Below, piece after piece: positions 7,400 to 14,417 of a stretch of DNA of 19,460 bases; positions within the stretch are counted from its first letter, which is position 1; each line of letters begins with the position of its first letter. The notes below the pieces were generated by a model. It worked only from the letters and a program-made list of their open reading frames with translations, was not told the DNA's origin and did not search any database. This stretch comes from an uncultured bacterium (GTDB lineage: Bacteria; Bacillota; Clostridia; Lachnospirales; Lachnospiraceae). Where the stretch lies: the NCBI GenBank assembly GCA_905214955.1, contig CAJMON010000059.1, positions 1 through 19,460 on the forward strand. Reading direction: 5' to 3'. The position numbers were made by a program, and so were the translations under genes.

Positions 7400-8357
7400 A
7401 ACAGAACTTAGCAGAGTTTCTTCCGCAGTCATTGCCGGGCATATACGCCCGGACGGTGACTGCGTAGGCTCCTGTATGGGAATGTACCTGTATATCAAGA
7501 AAAATTTTCCAAATATCACACGGGTAAATGTATTTCTGGAAAAAATTCCGGAAGCCATGAATTTCATCAAAGACAGTGACAAGATTCGGAATGATTATCC
7601 AGAAGAAGCACCCTATGATCTGTTTATCGGACTGGATGCAGGAGACACGGGACGCCTTGGAAAAGCAGAGACTTACTTTGCACAGGCAGGCCGGACGATC
7701 TGCATTGACCATCACATCAGCAATACCGGATATGCAGATGAAAACTACATTGTGCCAAGTGCCAGCTCTGCCTCAGAACTGGTTTATGAGCTGATTGATC
7801 CGGAAAAAATCGACAAGTCCATTGCAGAAGCGCTTTACATGGGAATTGCCCATGATACCGGCGTGTTCCAGTATTCCTGCTGTTCTCCCCGAACTATGGA
7901 GATCGCAGGAAAACTTATGGGAATGGGAATTGATTTCTCCGGGATCGTGGACAGAACCTTTTACCAGAAGAGCTACCTCCAGCAGCAGATCTTAGGACGT
8001 GCACTGTTAGAAAGCATGATGCTGTTTGACGGCAGATGTATTGTCAGCGTTCTGCGCAACAAAGAAATGGAATTTTACGGAGTGGAATCAGCAGATTTGG
8101 ATGGGATTGTCAGCGTTCTGCGTAATACCAAAGGTGTGGAAGTGGCGATCTTCATGCATGAGTGTGCGCTTCAGGAGTATAAAGTCAGTATGCGTTCCAA
8201 TTCCTTTGTGGATGTGAGCAAAATCGCAACCTATTTTGGAGGTGGCGGACATGTCCGGGCAGCAGGCTGCACCATGCAGGGTTCCATGCACGATGTGGTG
8301 AACAATCTGACACTTCAGATTGAAAAGCAGTTTATGGAGCAGGAGAAAAAAGCGTGA
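7386..8357 (+). CDS. nrnA: DHH-family bifunctional oligoribonuclease/PAP phosphatase NrnA
   Basis: NrnA degrades nanoRNAs and dephosphorylates pAp. From ATG 7386 the product has 323 residues. It carries the DHH phosphoesterase metal motifs HIRPDGD (19-25), the GLDAGD block and IDHH (107-110), plus the DHHA1 glycine block FGGGGHVRAAGC near the C-terminus. ATG 7386 is preferred because AAAAGG at 7371-7376 is then 9 bases away and the protein starts MLNLETELSRVSSAVIAGHIRPDGD, as usual. In-frame TTG 7365, ATG 7377 and ATG 7380 are alternatives. It overlaps rbfA and its stop overlaps the truB start (GTGA), consistent with one operon. Confidence 0.92.
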   Translation: MLNLETELSRVSSAVIAGHIRPDGDCVGSCMGMYLYIKKNFPNITRVNVFLEKIPEAMNFIKDSDKIRNDYPEEAPYDLFIGLDAGDTGRLGKAETYFAQAGRTICIDHHISNTGYADENYIVPSASSASELVYELIDPEKIDKSIAEALYMGIAHDTGVFQYSCCSPRTMEIAGKLMGMGIDFSGIVDRTFYQKSYLQQQILGRALLESMMLFDGRCIVSVLRNKEMEFYGVESADLDGIVSVLRNTKGVEVAIFMHECALQEYKVSMRSNSFVDVSKIATYFGGGGHVRAAGCTMQGSMHDVVNNLTLQIEKQFMEQEKKA

Positions 8358-9277
8358 TTCACGGCGTAATCAATATTTATAAAGAAAAAGGATATACCTC
8401 TCACGATGTTGTCGCAAAGCTGAGAGGTATTTTAAAACAGAAAAAAATCGGCCATACCGGAACTCTAGATCCAGCGGCAGAAGGCGTACTTCCGGTGTGT
8501 CTTGGAAAAGGCACCAAGCTGTGCGATATGCTGACGGAAAAGGAGAAAACTTACCGGGCAGTGCTTCTTCTTGGAAAGACCACAGATACCCAGGACACCA
8601 CAGGGGAAGTCCTTTCGGAGCAGGCAGTGTCCTGCACCGAAGAAGAAGCCAGAAAGGCTGTGGAGAGTTTTCAGGGAGAATACAACCAGATCCCGCCCAT
8701 GTATTCTGCGCTGAAGGTTAATGGAAAAAAATTGTGTGACCTTGCAAGAGCAGGAAAAACCGTGGAACGGAAAGCCAGAAGAGTCCTCATCCATGAAATC
8801 GTCCTGGAATCTGTGGAGCTTCCCAGAATTACCATGACGGTAACCTGTTCCAAGGGAACCTATATCCGGACTTTATGCCAGGATATTGGAGAGCGCCTTG
8901 GGTGCGGCGGCTGTATGGAAAGCCTGATGCGCATCCGTTCCGGACGCTTTTCAATAGAAGAGAGCGTCCGTCTTTCGGATGTAGAGAAGACCATGCAGGA
9001 AGGATGCGTAGAAAAGCTGGTTCTGCCGGTGGATCAGATGTTTGCCGCATATCCGGCGGTGTATGTCAAAGAAGAATTCCGCCGTTTCATTGAAAACGGA
9101 AATGCAGTGATACTTCCTATGCTGACAGAGCAGTCCGAACCGGTGGAAACCCTAGAGGGCAGCCGGGTGCGTCTGTATGATGAGGCCGGGTGTTTTTTTG
9201 CCGTGTATGCCTGGAAAGAGTCCAGAGAGCGGCTGGAACCGGTGAAGATGTTTTACGAAAAAGAAGAAAATCAATAG
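8354..9277 (+). CDS. truB: tRNA pseudouridine(55) synthase TruB
   Basis: TruB converts U55 of the tRNA T-loop to pseudouridine. The 307-residue product shows the family N-terminus GVINIYKEKGYTSHDVVAKLRGIL. The catalytic motif GHTGTLDPAAEGVLPVCLGKGTK has Asp39 as nucleophile. Further blocks are TYRAVLLLGKTTDTQDTTGE, QIPPMYSALKVNGKKLCDLARAG and CSKGTYIRTLCQDIG. The start codon is GTG 8354, overlapping the nrnA stop by 4 bases (GTGA), with an AGGAGA site upstream. The C-terminal 60 residues are the usual variable PUA-like tail. Confidence 0.96.
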   Translation: MIHGVINIYKEKGYTSHDVVAKLRGILKQKKIGHTGTLDPAAEGVLPVCLGKGTKLCDMLTEKEKTYRAVLLLGKTTDTQDTTGEVLSEQAVSCTEEEARKAVESFQGEYNQIPPMYSALKVNGKKLCDLARAGKTVERKARRVLIHEIVLESVELPRITMTVTCSKGTYIRTLCQDIGERLGCGGCMESLMRIRSGRFSIEESVRLSDVEKTMQEGCVEKLVLPVDQMFAAYPAVYVKEEFRRFIENGNAVILPMLTEQSEPVETLEGSRVRLYDEAGCFFAVYAWKESRERLEPVKMFYEKEENQ

Positions 9278-9295
9278 GCACATGGAGGCAGCGAC

Positions 9296-10201
9296 ATGGA
9301 GTACATGCAGGGAGTGACAGGAATTTATGTCCGGGAAGAAACAGCAGTGACCCTTGGAAAGTTTGACGGTATCCACAAAGGCCACCGCAAGCTGATCCGC
9401 CGGATTCTCCAGGCAGAAAAAAATGGCCTGTCCAGTGTGGTATTTGCGCTGGACAATGGAAAAGGCGGAATCCTGGTACCGCAGGAGCGCAGGCAGATGC
9501 TGGAAAGCATGGGAGTGTCGTATCTGATTGACTGTCCGCTGACGCCGGAGGTAGCGCATATGCAGGCAGAAGATTTTGTGAAAGACATCCTGGCAGGCCG
9601 CCTTCATGCAAAGTATCTGGTGGTGGGAAGTGATTTCCGCTTTGGTTTCCAGCGAAAAGGCGATTATCACCTTCTTCAGGAAATGGCAGGCCCCTGCGAT
9701 TTTGCCGTGGAAGTGGTGAAAAAAGAGCAGTTTTCGGACAGAGATATCAGCAGTTCCTTTATCCGGGAAGAGCTTCGGAAAGGAAATATGGAACTGGCAG
9801 GACAGCTTTTGGGCTATCCGTTTTTCGTGTCAGGGGAGGTGCTTCATGGACGCCAGATTGGCAGAACCCTTGGAATGCCCACCACCAACCTGATTCCAAG
9901 CACCAGAAAGCTTCTTCCGCCAAATGGGGTTTATGTATCCAGAACATGGGTAGATGGGAAAAAATATCCAGGAATCACCAACATTGGCTACAAGCCCACA
10001 GTGGGAGAACATTTCAAGGGCGTGGAAACTCATATTTTTGATTTTGACGAAGATCTTTACGGAAAAGAGATTGTGGTGGAACTGCTGCATTTTTGCCGTC
10101 CAGAGCAGAAATTTGGCAGCCTGGAGCAGTTAAAAGCACAGGTGGGCGAAGACATTGTCTATGGAAAAGAATGGTTCCAGACGCATCCGGTGATCTGTTA
10201 A
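9296..10201 (+). CDS. ribF: Bifunctional riboflavin kinase / FAD synthetase RibF
   Basis: RibF phosphorylates riboflavin to FMN and adenylates FMN to FAD. The 301-residue product has the nucleotidyltransferase motif GKFDGIHKGH (21-30), and SSSFIREELRKGNMELAGQLLG leads into the kinase domain. The kinase motif GRTLGMPTTNL is at 189-199, followed by GVYVSRTWVDGKKYPGITNIGYKPTVG and ETHIFDFDEDLYGKEIVVELLHFCRPEQKF. ATG 9296 has GGAGG about 8 bases upstream and lies 18 bases after truB. The truB-ribF pairing is the standard order. Confidence 0.95.
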   Translation: MEYMQGVTGIYVREETAVTLGKFDGIHKGHRKLIRRILQAEKNGLSSVVFALDNGKGGILVPQERRQMLESMGVSYLIDCPLTPEVAHMQAEDFVKDILAGRLHAKYLVVGSDFRFGFQRKGDYHLLQEMAGPCDFAVEVVKKEQFSDRDISSSFIREELRKGNMELAGQLLGYPFFVSGEVLHGRQIGRTLGMPTTNLIPSTRKLLPPNGVYVSRTWVDGKKYPGITNIGYKPTVGEHFKGVETHIFDFDEDLYGKEIVVELLHFCRPEQKFGSLEQLKAQVGEDIVYGKEWFQTHPVIC

Positions 10202-10249
10202 AAACACGCTCTAGGCCAGGGGAGATGAGTCAGAAAGGAGTAGTTTTAT

Positions 10250-10690
10250 ATGAACCAGGGAGCGGCAGCAGAGGCATTGATGATTTTAGGCGCGCTGTGT
10301 ACTCTGGCGGGGGTTCTGACCCGGGAACTGCGGCACAGAAAAGAACCTTATAAAGGGCGTGTGATGGCCACAGTAGTAGAAATTGTAACAGGAGCGCCGG
10401 ACCGGAAAGGAATGGAGGCAGGCATTCATGATTATTATTATCCGGTGTTTGCCTATTATGCAGAAGGACGCCTGATCCGGAAGCAGTTCTCAAAGGGCGG
10501 TAATCCCTGCCCTTTCCGGAAAAATGAACAGGTTGCCCTTTACTATAAAGAAGGAGAACCGGAGTTGTTTAAACTGGCAGATCCAGGGCCGCTGAAAAAA
10601 GTGGAGCGCCTTTTTTACAGTGCGGGAGCAGGCATGTGTCTTTTGGGAGTTGTCAGTTATATGGGATTTGCAGCCAGATATCTGAAATAA
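10250..10690 (+). CDS. Small membrane protein, DUF3592-like
   Basis: This 146-residue protein has a hydrophobic N-terminal segment (about 6-25) and a second one near the C-terminus (about 122-142). Between them is a soluble beta-rich region: GRVMATVVEIVTG..., YYYPVFAYYAEGRLIRKQF, FRKNEQVALYYKEGEPELF. That two-helix layout with a 'YPVFxYxxxG... vxlYYnPxxPexf' core is typical of DUF3592-type proteins, whose function is unknown. AAAGGAG lies 7-13 bases upstream of ATG. It follows ribF by 48 bases and may be read from the same transcript. The family assignment is by pattern only. Confidence 0.75.
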   Translation: MNQGAAAEALMILGALCTLAGVLTRELRHRKEPYKGRVMATVVEIVTGAPDRKGMEAGIHDYYYPVFAYYAEGRLIRKQFSKGGNPCPFRKNEQVALYYKEGEPELFKLADPGPLKKVERLFYSAGAGMCLLGVVSYMGFAARYLK

Positions 10691-10694
10691 ACCC

Positions 10695-10723
10695 TTGACG
10701 CAAAAAAAGACCTGTGTTATAGT
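10695..10723 (+). promoter_or_regulatory. rpsO promoter
   Basis: TTGACG (10695-10700), a 17-base spacer, and TATAGT (10718-10723) with upstream TGTG form a strong sigma-A promoter. It starts 4 bases after the stop of the DUF3592-like gene. The extended -10 is identical over 11 bases to the rimP operon promoter. Confidence 0.85.
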
Positions 10724-10741
10724 AATCAAGTATGAAATCAG

Positions 10742-10796
10742 CCGTTGCCCGGATGTGCGGACACTCCGACCCCTTCCTGGTGACAGGCGTTAAAAA
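10742..10796 (+). promoter_or_regulatory. Structured rpsO 5' leader, candidate S15 autoregulatory site
   Basis: The leader between the promoter and rpsO contains two adjacent hairpins. CGGA (10750-10753) pairs with TCCG, with an inner GTG/CAC stem around a CGGA loop. CCTG-GTGA-CAGG follows with a GNRA-type loop. Two-hairpin leaders that bind S15 are known upstream of rpsO in several phyla, in different forms. No Rho-independent terminator is visible between the promoter and the gene, so control would act at translation. Binding by S15 is inference. Confidence 0.5.
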
Positions 10797-10814
10797 TAAC
10801 AGGAGGATACAAAG

Positions 10815-11081
10815 ATGATTTCAAAAGAAAAGAAAACAGCAATTATCAACGAATACGGAAGAAAACCTGGCGATACCGGTTCACCGGAAGTACAGATCGC
10901 TATTCTGACTGCTAGAATCCAGGAGCTGACTGAGCATCTGAAAAACAACCAGAAAGACCATCATTCCAGAAGAGGTCTTCTGAAAATGGTTGGACAGAGA
11001 AGAGGTCTGCTGGAGTACTTAAAGAAGACCGACCTGGAAGGTTACCGTACATTAATTGCAAAATTAGGTATCAGAAAATAA
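10815..11081 (+). CDS. rpsO: 30S ribosomal protein S15
   Basis: S15 is a primary 16S rRNA-binding protein of the central domain. The 88-residue product has the full family length and signature: SPEVQIAILTARIQELTEHLKNNQKDHHSRRGLLKMVGQRRGLLEYLKKTD. AGGAGG at 10800-10805 gives ideal spacing to ATG. It is expressed from its own promoter and leader and is followed by a strong terminator, with pnp immediately downstream as in many bacteria. Confidence 0.98.
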   Translation: MISKEKKTAIINEYGRKPGDTGSPEVQIAILTARIQELTEHLKNNQKDHHSRRGLLKMVGQRRGLLEYLKKTDLEGYRTLIAKLGIRK

Positions 11082-11090
11082 TAATACCAC

Positions 11091-11118
11091 GGGACGGATT
11101 TCTTCCGTCCCATTTTTT
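11091..11118 (+). terminator. Intrinsic terminator after rpsO
   Basis: GGGACGGA (11091-11098) pairs perfectly with TCCGTCCC (11104-11111) across TTTCT and is followed by ATTTTTT. It lies 9 bases after the rpsO stop. Confidence 0.9.
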
Positions 11119-11137
11119 CGTGAAAGGTAAAAAAGGT

Positions 11138-11217
11138 AGACGGCTGCAACGGCCGAGACCACTGAAAAACAGTCAGATGACTGAATGTTTTTCAGTTGTT
11201 TCGGAGGGCTGCTGTCT
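11138..11217 (+). promoter_or_regulatory. Structured leader of pnp
   Basis: ACTGAAAAACA (11161-11171) pairs perfectly with TGTTTTTCAGT (11186-11196), and an inner TCAG/CTGA stem closes an ATGA loop. A flanking helix AGACGGC (11138-11144) with GCTGTCT (11211-11217), one G-U pair, encloses the whole. No T-run follows the stem directly. In E. coli, PNPase represses itself through an RNase III-cleaved leader hairpin, and this hairpin is a natural candidate for a similar role. That role is inference. Confidence 0.6.
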
Positions 11218-11234
11218 GGAAAGGAAAAGAACAT

Positions 11235-13319
11235 ATGTATAAGACTTATTCAATGGAATTAGCCGGCAGAACCCTGCGTGTAGACATCGGCAGAGTTGCA
11301 AAACAGGCAAACGGTGCAGCTTTTATGCACTATGGTGACACAACCGTGCTGTCCACAGCAACCGCTTCTGACAAACCCAGAGAGGGAATTGATTTTTTCC
11401 CCTTAAGCGTAGAGTACGAAGAGAAAATGTACGCAGTAGGAAAGATTCCGGGAGGATTCAACAAGCGTGAAGGAAAGGCTTCTGAAAATGCCATCCTCAC
11501 ATCCCGTGTCATTGACCGTCCCATGCGTCCCTTATTCCCCAAGGATTACCGCAACGATGTGACCTTAAACAACATGGTGATGTCTGTAGATCCTGCGTGC
11601 AGCCCGGAGCTGACTGCAATGCTTGGCTCTGCTATTGCAACCGCTGTTTCAGACATCCCCTTTGACGGCCCGACTTCTACCACACAGGTAGGCTTAATTG
11701 ACGGCGAGTTTATCATCAATCCCAGTTCTGCCCAGAGAAAAATTTCTGATCTGCAGCTGACCGTTGCTTCCACCAGAGACAAAGTTATTATGATTGAAGC
11801 AGGTGCCAACGAAGTTCCGGAAGCACAGATGATTGAAGCTATCTACAAGGCACATGAAGTCAACCAGGAAGTGATCAAGTTCATTGACACCATCGTGGCT
11901 GAGTGCGGAAAACCCAAACATTCTTATGAAAGCTGCGCAGTTCCTGCAGAACTGTTTGATGCCATCAAAGAGATTGTTCCGCCGGAAGAGATGGAGACTG
12001 CCGTATTCTCCGATGACAAGCAGACGAGGGAAGAAAATATCCGTGTCATCACAGACAAGCTGGCAGAGGCTTTTGCTGAAAAAGAAGAGTGGCTGGCTGT
12101 TCTGGATGAGGCTGTTTATCAGTATCAGAAAAAGACCGTCCGCAAGATGATCTTAAAAGACCACAAACGTCCGGATGGACGTGCTATCACCCAGATCCGT
12201 CCGCTGGCAGCAGAAGTGGACCTGATCCCCAGAGTACATGGTTCTGCCATGTTTACCAGAGGACAGACTCAGATCTGCAACGTCTGCACACTGGCTCCTC
12301 TGTCTGAAGCACAGAAGATCGACGGACTGGATGAAAATGAGACATCCAAACGCTATATGCATCATTATAACTTCCCAAGCTACTCTGTAGGAGAGACCAA
12401 ACCCTCCAGAGGACCGGGACGCCGTGAGATCGGTCATGGTGCTCTGGCGGAGCGTGCCCTGGTTCCGGTACTGCCAAGCGAGGAAGAGTTCCCGTATGCT
12501 ATCCGTACCGTGTCTGAGACCTTTGAATCCAATGGTTCTACTTCTCAGGCCAGCGTATGTGCATCCAGTATGTCTTTAATGTCTGCAGGTGTTCCTATCA
12601 AATCTGCAGTAGCAGGTATTTCCTGCGGTCTGGTAACAGGCGATACCGATGACGATTACATCGTGCTGACAGACATTCAGGGTCTGGAAGACTTCTTTGG
12701 CGATATGGACTTTAAAGTAGCCGGTACCCACAAAGGTATCACTGCCATCCAGATGGATATTAAGATCCATGGTCTGACCCGTCCTATCGTGGAAGAGGCT
12801 ATTGCAAGAACAAGAGAAGCACGTCTGTACATTCTGGATGAAGTTATGGCAAAAGCCATTGACAAGCCCAGAGACCACGTGGGAGAGTTCGCTCCAAAGA
12901 TCGTTCAGATCCACATTGATCCGGAAAAGATCGGTGATGTGGTTGGCCAGAGAGGAAAGACCATCAATGCCATCATTGAGCAGACTGGCGTGAAGATTGA
13001 TATTACCGATGACGGTGCTGTTTCTATCTGTGGAACCGATCAGGCAATGATGGACCGTGCTGTGAAACTGATCCAGATCATTGTAACAGATTTCAAGGAA
13101 GGCCAGCTGTTAGAAGGAACCGTAGTAAGCATCAAAGAATTTGGTGCCTTTGTGGAATTCGCTCCTGGGAAAGAAGGCATGGTACACATCTCCAAGATCG
13201 CGAAAGAGCGCATCAACCGGGTAGAGGATGTTCTGACCCTGGGAGATAAAGTGAAGGTTGTATGCCTTGGAAAAGACAAGATGGGCAGAATGAGCTTCAG
13301 CATCAAAGACGTAAAATAA
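11235..13319 (+). CDS. pnp: Polyribonucleotide nucleotidyltransferase (PNPase)
   Basis: PNPase is a phosphorolytic 3'-5' exoribonuclease of the RNA degradation machinery. The 694-residue product (705 in B. subtilis) has two RNase PH domains (about 10-140 and 310-540). The second carries GDMDFKVAGT from residue 489 with the metal-binding acidic residues. A KH domain with GQRGKT (571-576) and an S1 domain from about 624 (LLEGTVVSIKEFGAFVEFAPGKEGMVHIS) follow. ATG 11235 is chosen over an upstream in-frame TTG at 11196. AAGGAA lies about 8 bases before it, MYKTYSMELAGRTL matches the family start, and the TTG lies in the leader hairpin. Confidence 0.97.
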   Translation: MYKTYSMELAGRTLRVDIGRVAKQANGAAFMHYGDTTVLSTATASDKPREGIDFFPLSVEYEEKMYAVGKIPGGFNKREGKASENAILTSRVIDRPMRPLFPKDYRNDVTLNNMVMSVDPACSPELTAMLGSAIATAVSDIPFDGPTSTTQVGLIDGEFIINPSSAQRKISDLQLTVASTRDKVIMIEAGANEVPEAQMIEAIYKAHEVNQEVIKFIDTIVAECGKPKHSYESCAVPAELFDAIKEIVPPEEMETAVFSDDKQTREENIRVITDKLAEAFAEKEEWLAVLDEAVYQYQKKTVRKMILKDHKRPDGRAITQIRPLAAEVDLIPRVHGSAMFTRGQTQICNVCTLAPLSEAQKIDGLDENETSKRYMHHYNFPSYSVGETKPSRGPGRREIGHGALAERALVPVLPSEEEFPYAIRTVSETFESNGSTSQASVCASSMSLMSAGVPIKSAVAGISCGLVTGDTDDDYIVLTDIQGLEDFFGDMDFKVAGTHKGITAIQMDIKIHGLTRPIVEEAIARTREARLYILDEVMAKAIDKPRDHVGEFAPKIVQIHIDPEKIGDVVGQRGKTINAIIEQTGVKIDITDDGAVSICGTDQAMMDRAVKLIQIIVTDFKEGQLLEGTVVSIKEFGAFVEFAPGKEGMVHISKIAKERINRVEDVLTLGDKVKVVCLGKDKMGRMSFSIKDVK

Positions 13320-13329
13320 AAAAAGACCT

Positions 13330-13364
13330 GGCGGCATAGCTTTCTTAGGCTGTGCCGCCTTTTT
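13330..13364 (+). terminator. Intrinsic terminator after pnp
   Basis: GGCGGCATAGC (13330-13340) pairs with GCTGTGCCGCC (13349-13359), with one G-U pair, and is followed by TTTTT. It begins 11 bases after the pnp stop. Confidence 0.92.
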
Positions 13365-13380
13365 AACAAAGTCTAGCAAG

Positions 13381-13532
13381 AATTCTCCTACCTCTTCAGG
13401 TAGTGAGATGAATTGTAAAAGAAACCTAAACGGCAGCGGTGGGCGGAGAGAGATCGGTATCCCCCGCTGACATGAGGTTTAACCACAGTCGGGATCATCC
13501 CGGCGTGTCAGACTCCGTAAATACCGACTGTG
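13381..13532 (+). ncRNA. Candidate structured RNA upstream of the DUF3006 gene (unassigned class)
   Basis: The segment between the pnp terminator and the DUF3006 gene is packed with perfect or near-perfect complementary segments. A 5' hairpin is CTACCT-CTTC-AGGTAG (13388-13403), with outer AATTC/GAATT. CAGCGGtGGG (13434-13443) pairs with CCCCCGCTG (13461-13469). CTGACATG (13467-13474) pairs with CGTGTCAG (13504-13511). CACAGTCGG (13484-13492) pairs with CCGACTGTG (13524-13532). The last two cross, giving a pseudoknot or exclusive states. TCGGTAT (13454-13460) also matches ATACCGA (13521-13527). I cannot name the class. Either a cis-regulator or the guide-RNA end of an IS200/IS605-type element would fit this architecture. 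Confidence 0.5.
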
Positions 13533-13555
13533 AATTGAAACAAGGAGAAAAAACA

Positions 13556-13732
13556 ATGCTGGTATGTGATTATATTGTGGAACGGATTGACGGGGATTAT
13601 GCGCTTCTGCGCCGGGTGGACAAACCTGAAGAAGAGTTAAAGCAGACAGCCAGAGCGCTTCTTCCGGAAGCCATTATGGAGGGGATGCGTCTCCACTATG
13701 AAATGCTGGAATATTCCATTGTGGAGGAATAA
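13556..13732 (+). CDS. DUF3006 domain protein
   Basis: This 58-residue protein reads LVCDYIVERIDGDYALLRRVDKPEEELKQTARALLPEAIMEGMRLHYEMLEYSIVEE. It has the DUF3006 pattern: a short beta-barrel with 'vvERIdGd.AvL', then LPe and mxEGmrL. The family has no assigned function and is often found next to secreted or DNA-uptake-type metallo-hydrolases, none of which is here. ATG 13556 has AAGGAG 8 bases upstream. The frame stays open upstream to a GTG at 13439, but that part lies in the structured leader and is unlikely to be translated. Confidence 0.8.
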   Translation: MLVCDYIVERIDGDYALLRRVDKPEEELKQTARALLPEAIMEGMRLHYEMLEYSIVEE

Positions 13733-13752
13733 AAAATCAAAAAAGGGAAAAA

Positions 13753-13834
13753 CTAGAGTCAACCGAATGAAGGCGAAATCTCCCGCAAAGTGGGGCGTAC
13801 AGATTGCGGGAATGATTTTTCAAACACGCTCTAG
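13753..13834 (+). ncRNA. Candidate structured leader RNA of the CHR transporter operon
   Basis: CTAGAG (13753-13758) can pair with CTCTAG (13829-13834), enclosing about 70 bases. Inside is a long arm: AATC (13777-13780) with GATT (13814-13817) across a 2-base bulge, then TCCCGCAA (13781-13788) with TTGCGGGA (13804-13811), and a 15-base G-rich loop. The closing stem ends 16 bases before the chrA1 start, close enough to influence access to its weak ribosome site. No U-tract is present, so translational control is more likely than attenuation. I do not recognise the class, and it could be fortuitous. Confidence 0.42.
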
Positions 13835-13850
13835 CGGGTGAGAGAGTAAA

Positions 13851-14417
13851 ATGACAAACAGCAGAAAACAGGTCCTGAAACGGTTGTTTGTTTCAACCCT
13901 GTATTTAAGTACGTTTACCTTTGGCGGCGGGTACGTGATAATCAGCCTGATGAAGAAGAAGTTTGTAGACGAATATCACTGGATTGAGGAAGAAGAAATG
14001 CTTGATCTTACTGCCATTGCCCAGTCTGCACCGGGGGCTGTGGCAGTCAACGGGGCCATTGTGGTGGGATACAAACTGGCTGGTGCAGCCGGTGTCTTGA
14101 TTTCCATTTTGGGAACGGTGATCCCGCCTTTTGTGATTTTGAGCCTGATTTCGGTATGCTATCAGGCTTTCCGGGAAAACTGGCTGGTCAGCCATATGCT
14201 GGAAGGGATGCAGGCAGGAGTAGGAGCCGTGATTGCTTCTGTGACCTATGAAATGGGAGCGGGAGTCTTAAAAGAAAAAGATTTCCTTTCAGTATGGATC
14301 CTGGCAGGCGCTTTTTTTACTTCTGTTTTTCTGGAAATCAATGTGGTGTGGATTGTGCTTGTCTGTGCCGGAATCGGAGTTCTCCGAACCCTTGCGGGAA
14401 GGAGGAAAAAAGCATGA
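13851..14417 (+). CDS. CHR-family (chromate-type) transporter, half-size subunit 1
   Basis: This 188-residue integral membrane protein has the CHR domain hallmarks: TFGGGYVIISLMKKKFVDEYHWIEEEEMLDLTAIAQSAPGAVAVNGAIVVGYKLAGAAGVLISILGTVIPPFVIL. About five to six hydrophobic segments cover the rest. Short CHR proteins act as heterologous pairs, each being one half of the long ChrA transporter. Some export chromate, but the true substrate in anaerobic gut bacteria is often unknown. ATG 13851 has only a weak purine-rich GTGAGAGAG upstream. The TGA stop overlaps the ATG of the second subunit (ATGA). Confidence 0.9.
   Translation: MTNSRKQVLKRLFVSTLYLSTFTFGGGYVIISLMKKKFVDEYHWIEEEEMLDLTAIAQSAPGAVAVNGAIVVGYKLAGAAGVLISILGTVIPPFVILSLISVCYQAFRENWLVSHMLEGMQAGVGAVIASVTYEMGAGVLKEKDFLSVWILAGAFFTSVFLEINVVWIVLVCAGIGVLRTLAGRRKKA

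Noticed and set aside
11196..11234. TTG start 13 codons upstream for pnp
   Set aside because: It lies in the leader hairpin with no ribosome site. ATG 11235 fits the family N-terminus.
13381..13532. Group II intron end
   Set aside because: No domain V-like hairpin or intron boundary sequence is visible.
13439..13555. N-terminal extension of the DUF3006 protein
   Set aside because: It has no family similarity and lies in the structured leader. The AAGGAG site supports ATG 13556.
13753..13834. Guanidine-I (ykkC), Mn2+ (yybP-ykoY) or c-di-GMP riboswitch
   Set aside because: The hallmark conserved segments of these classes, as I know them, are not present. Only the general hairpin layout is similar.
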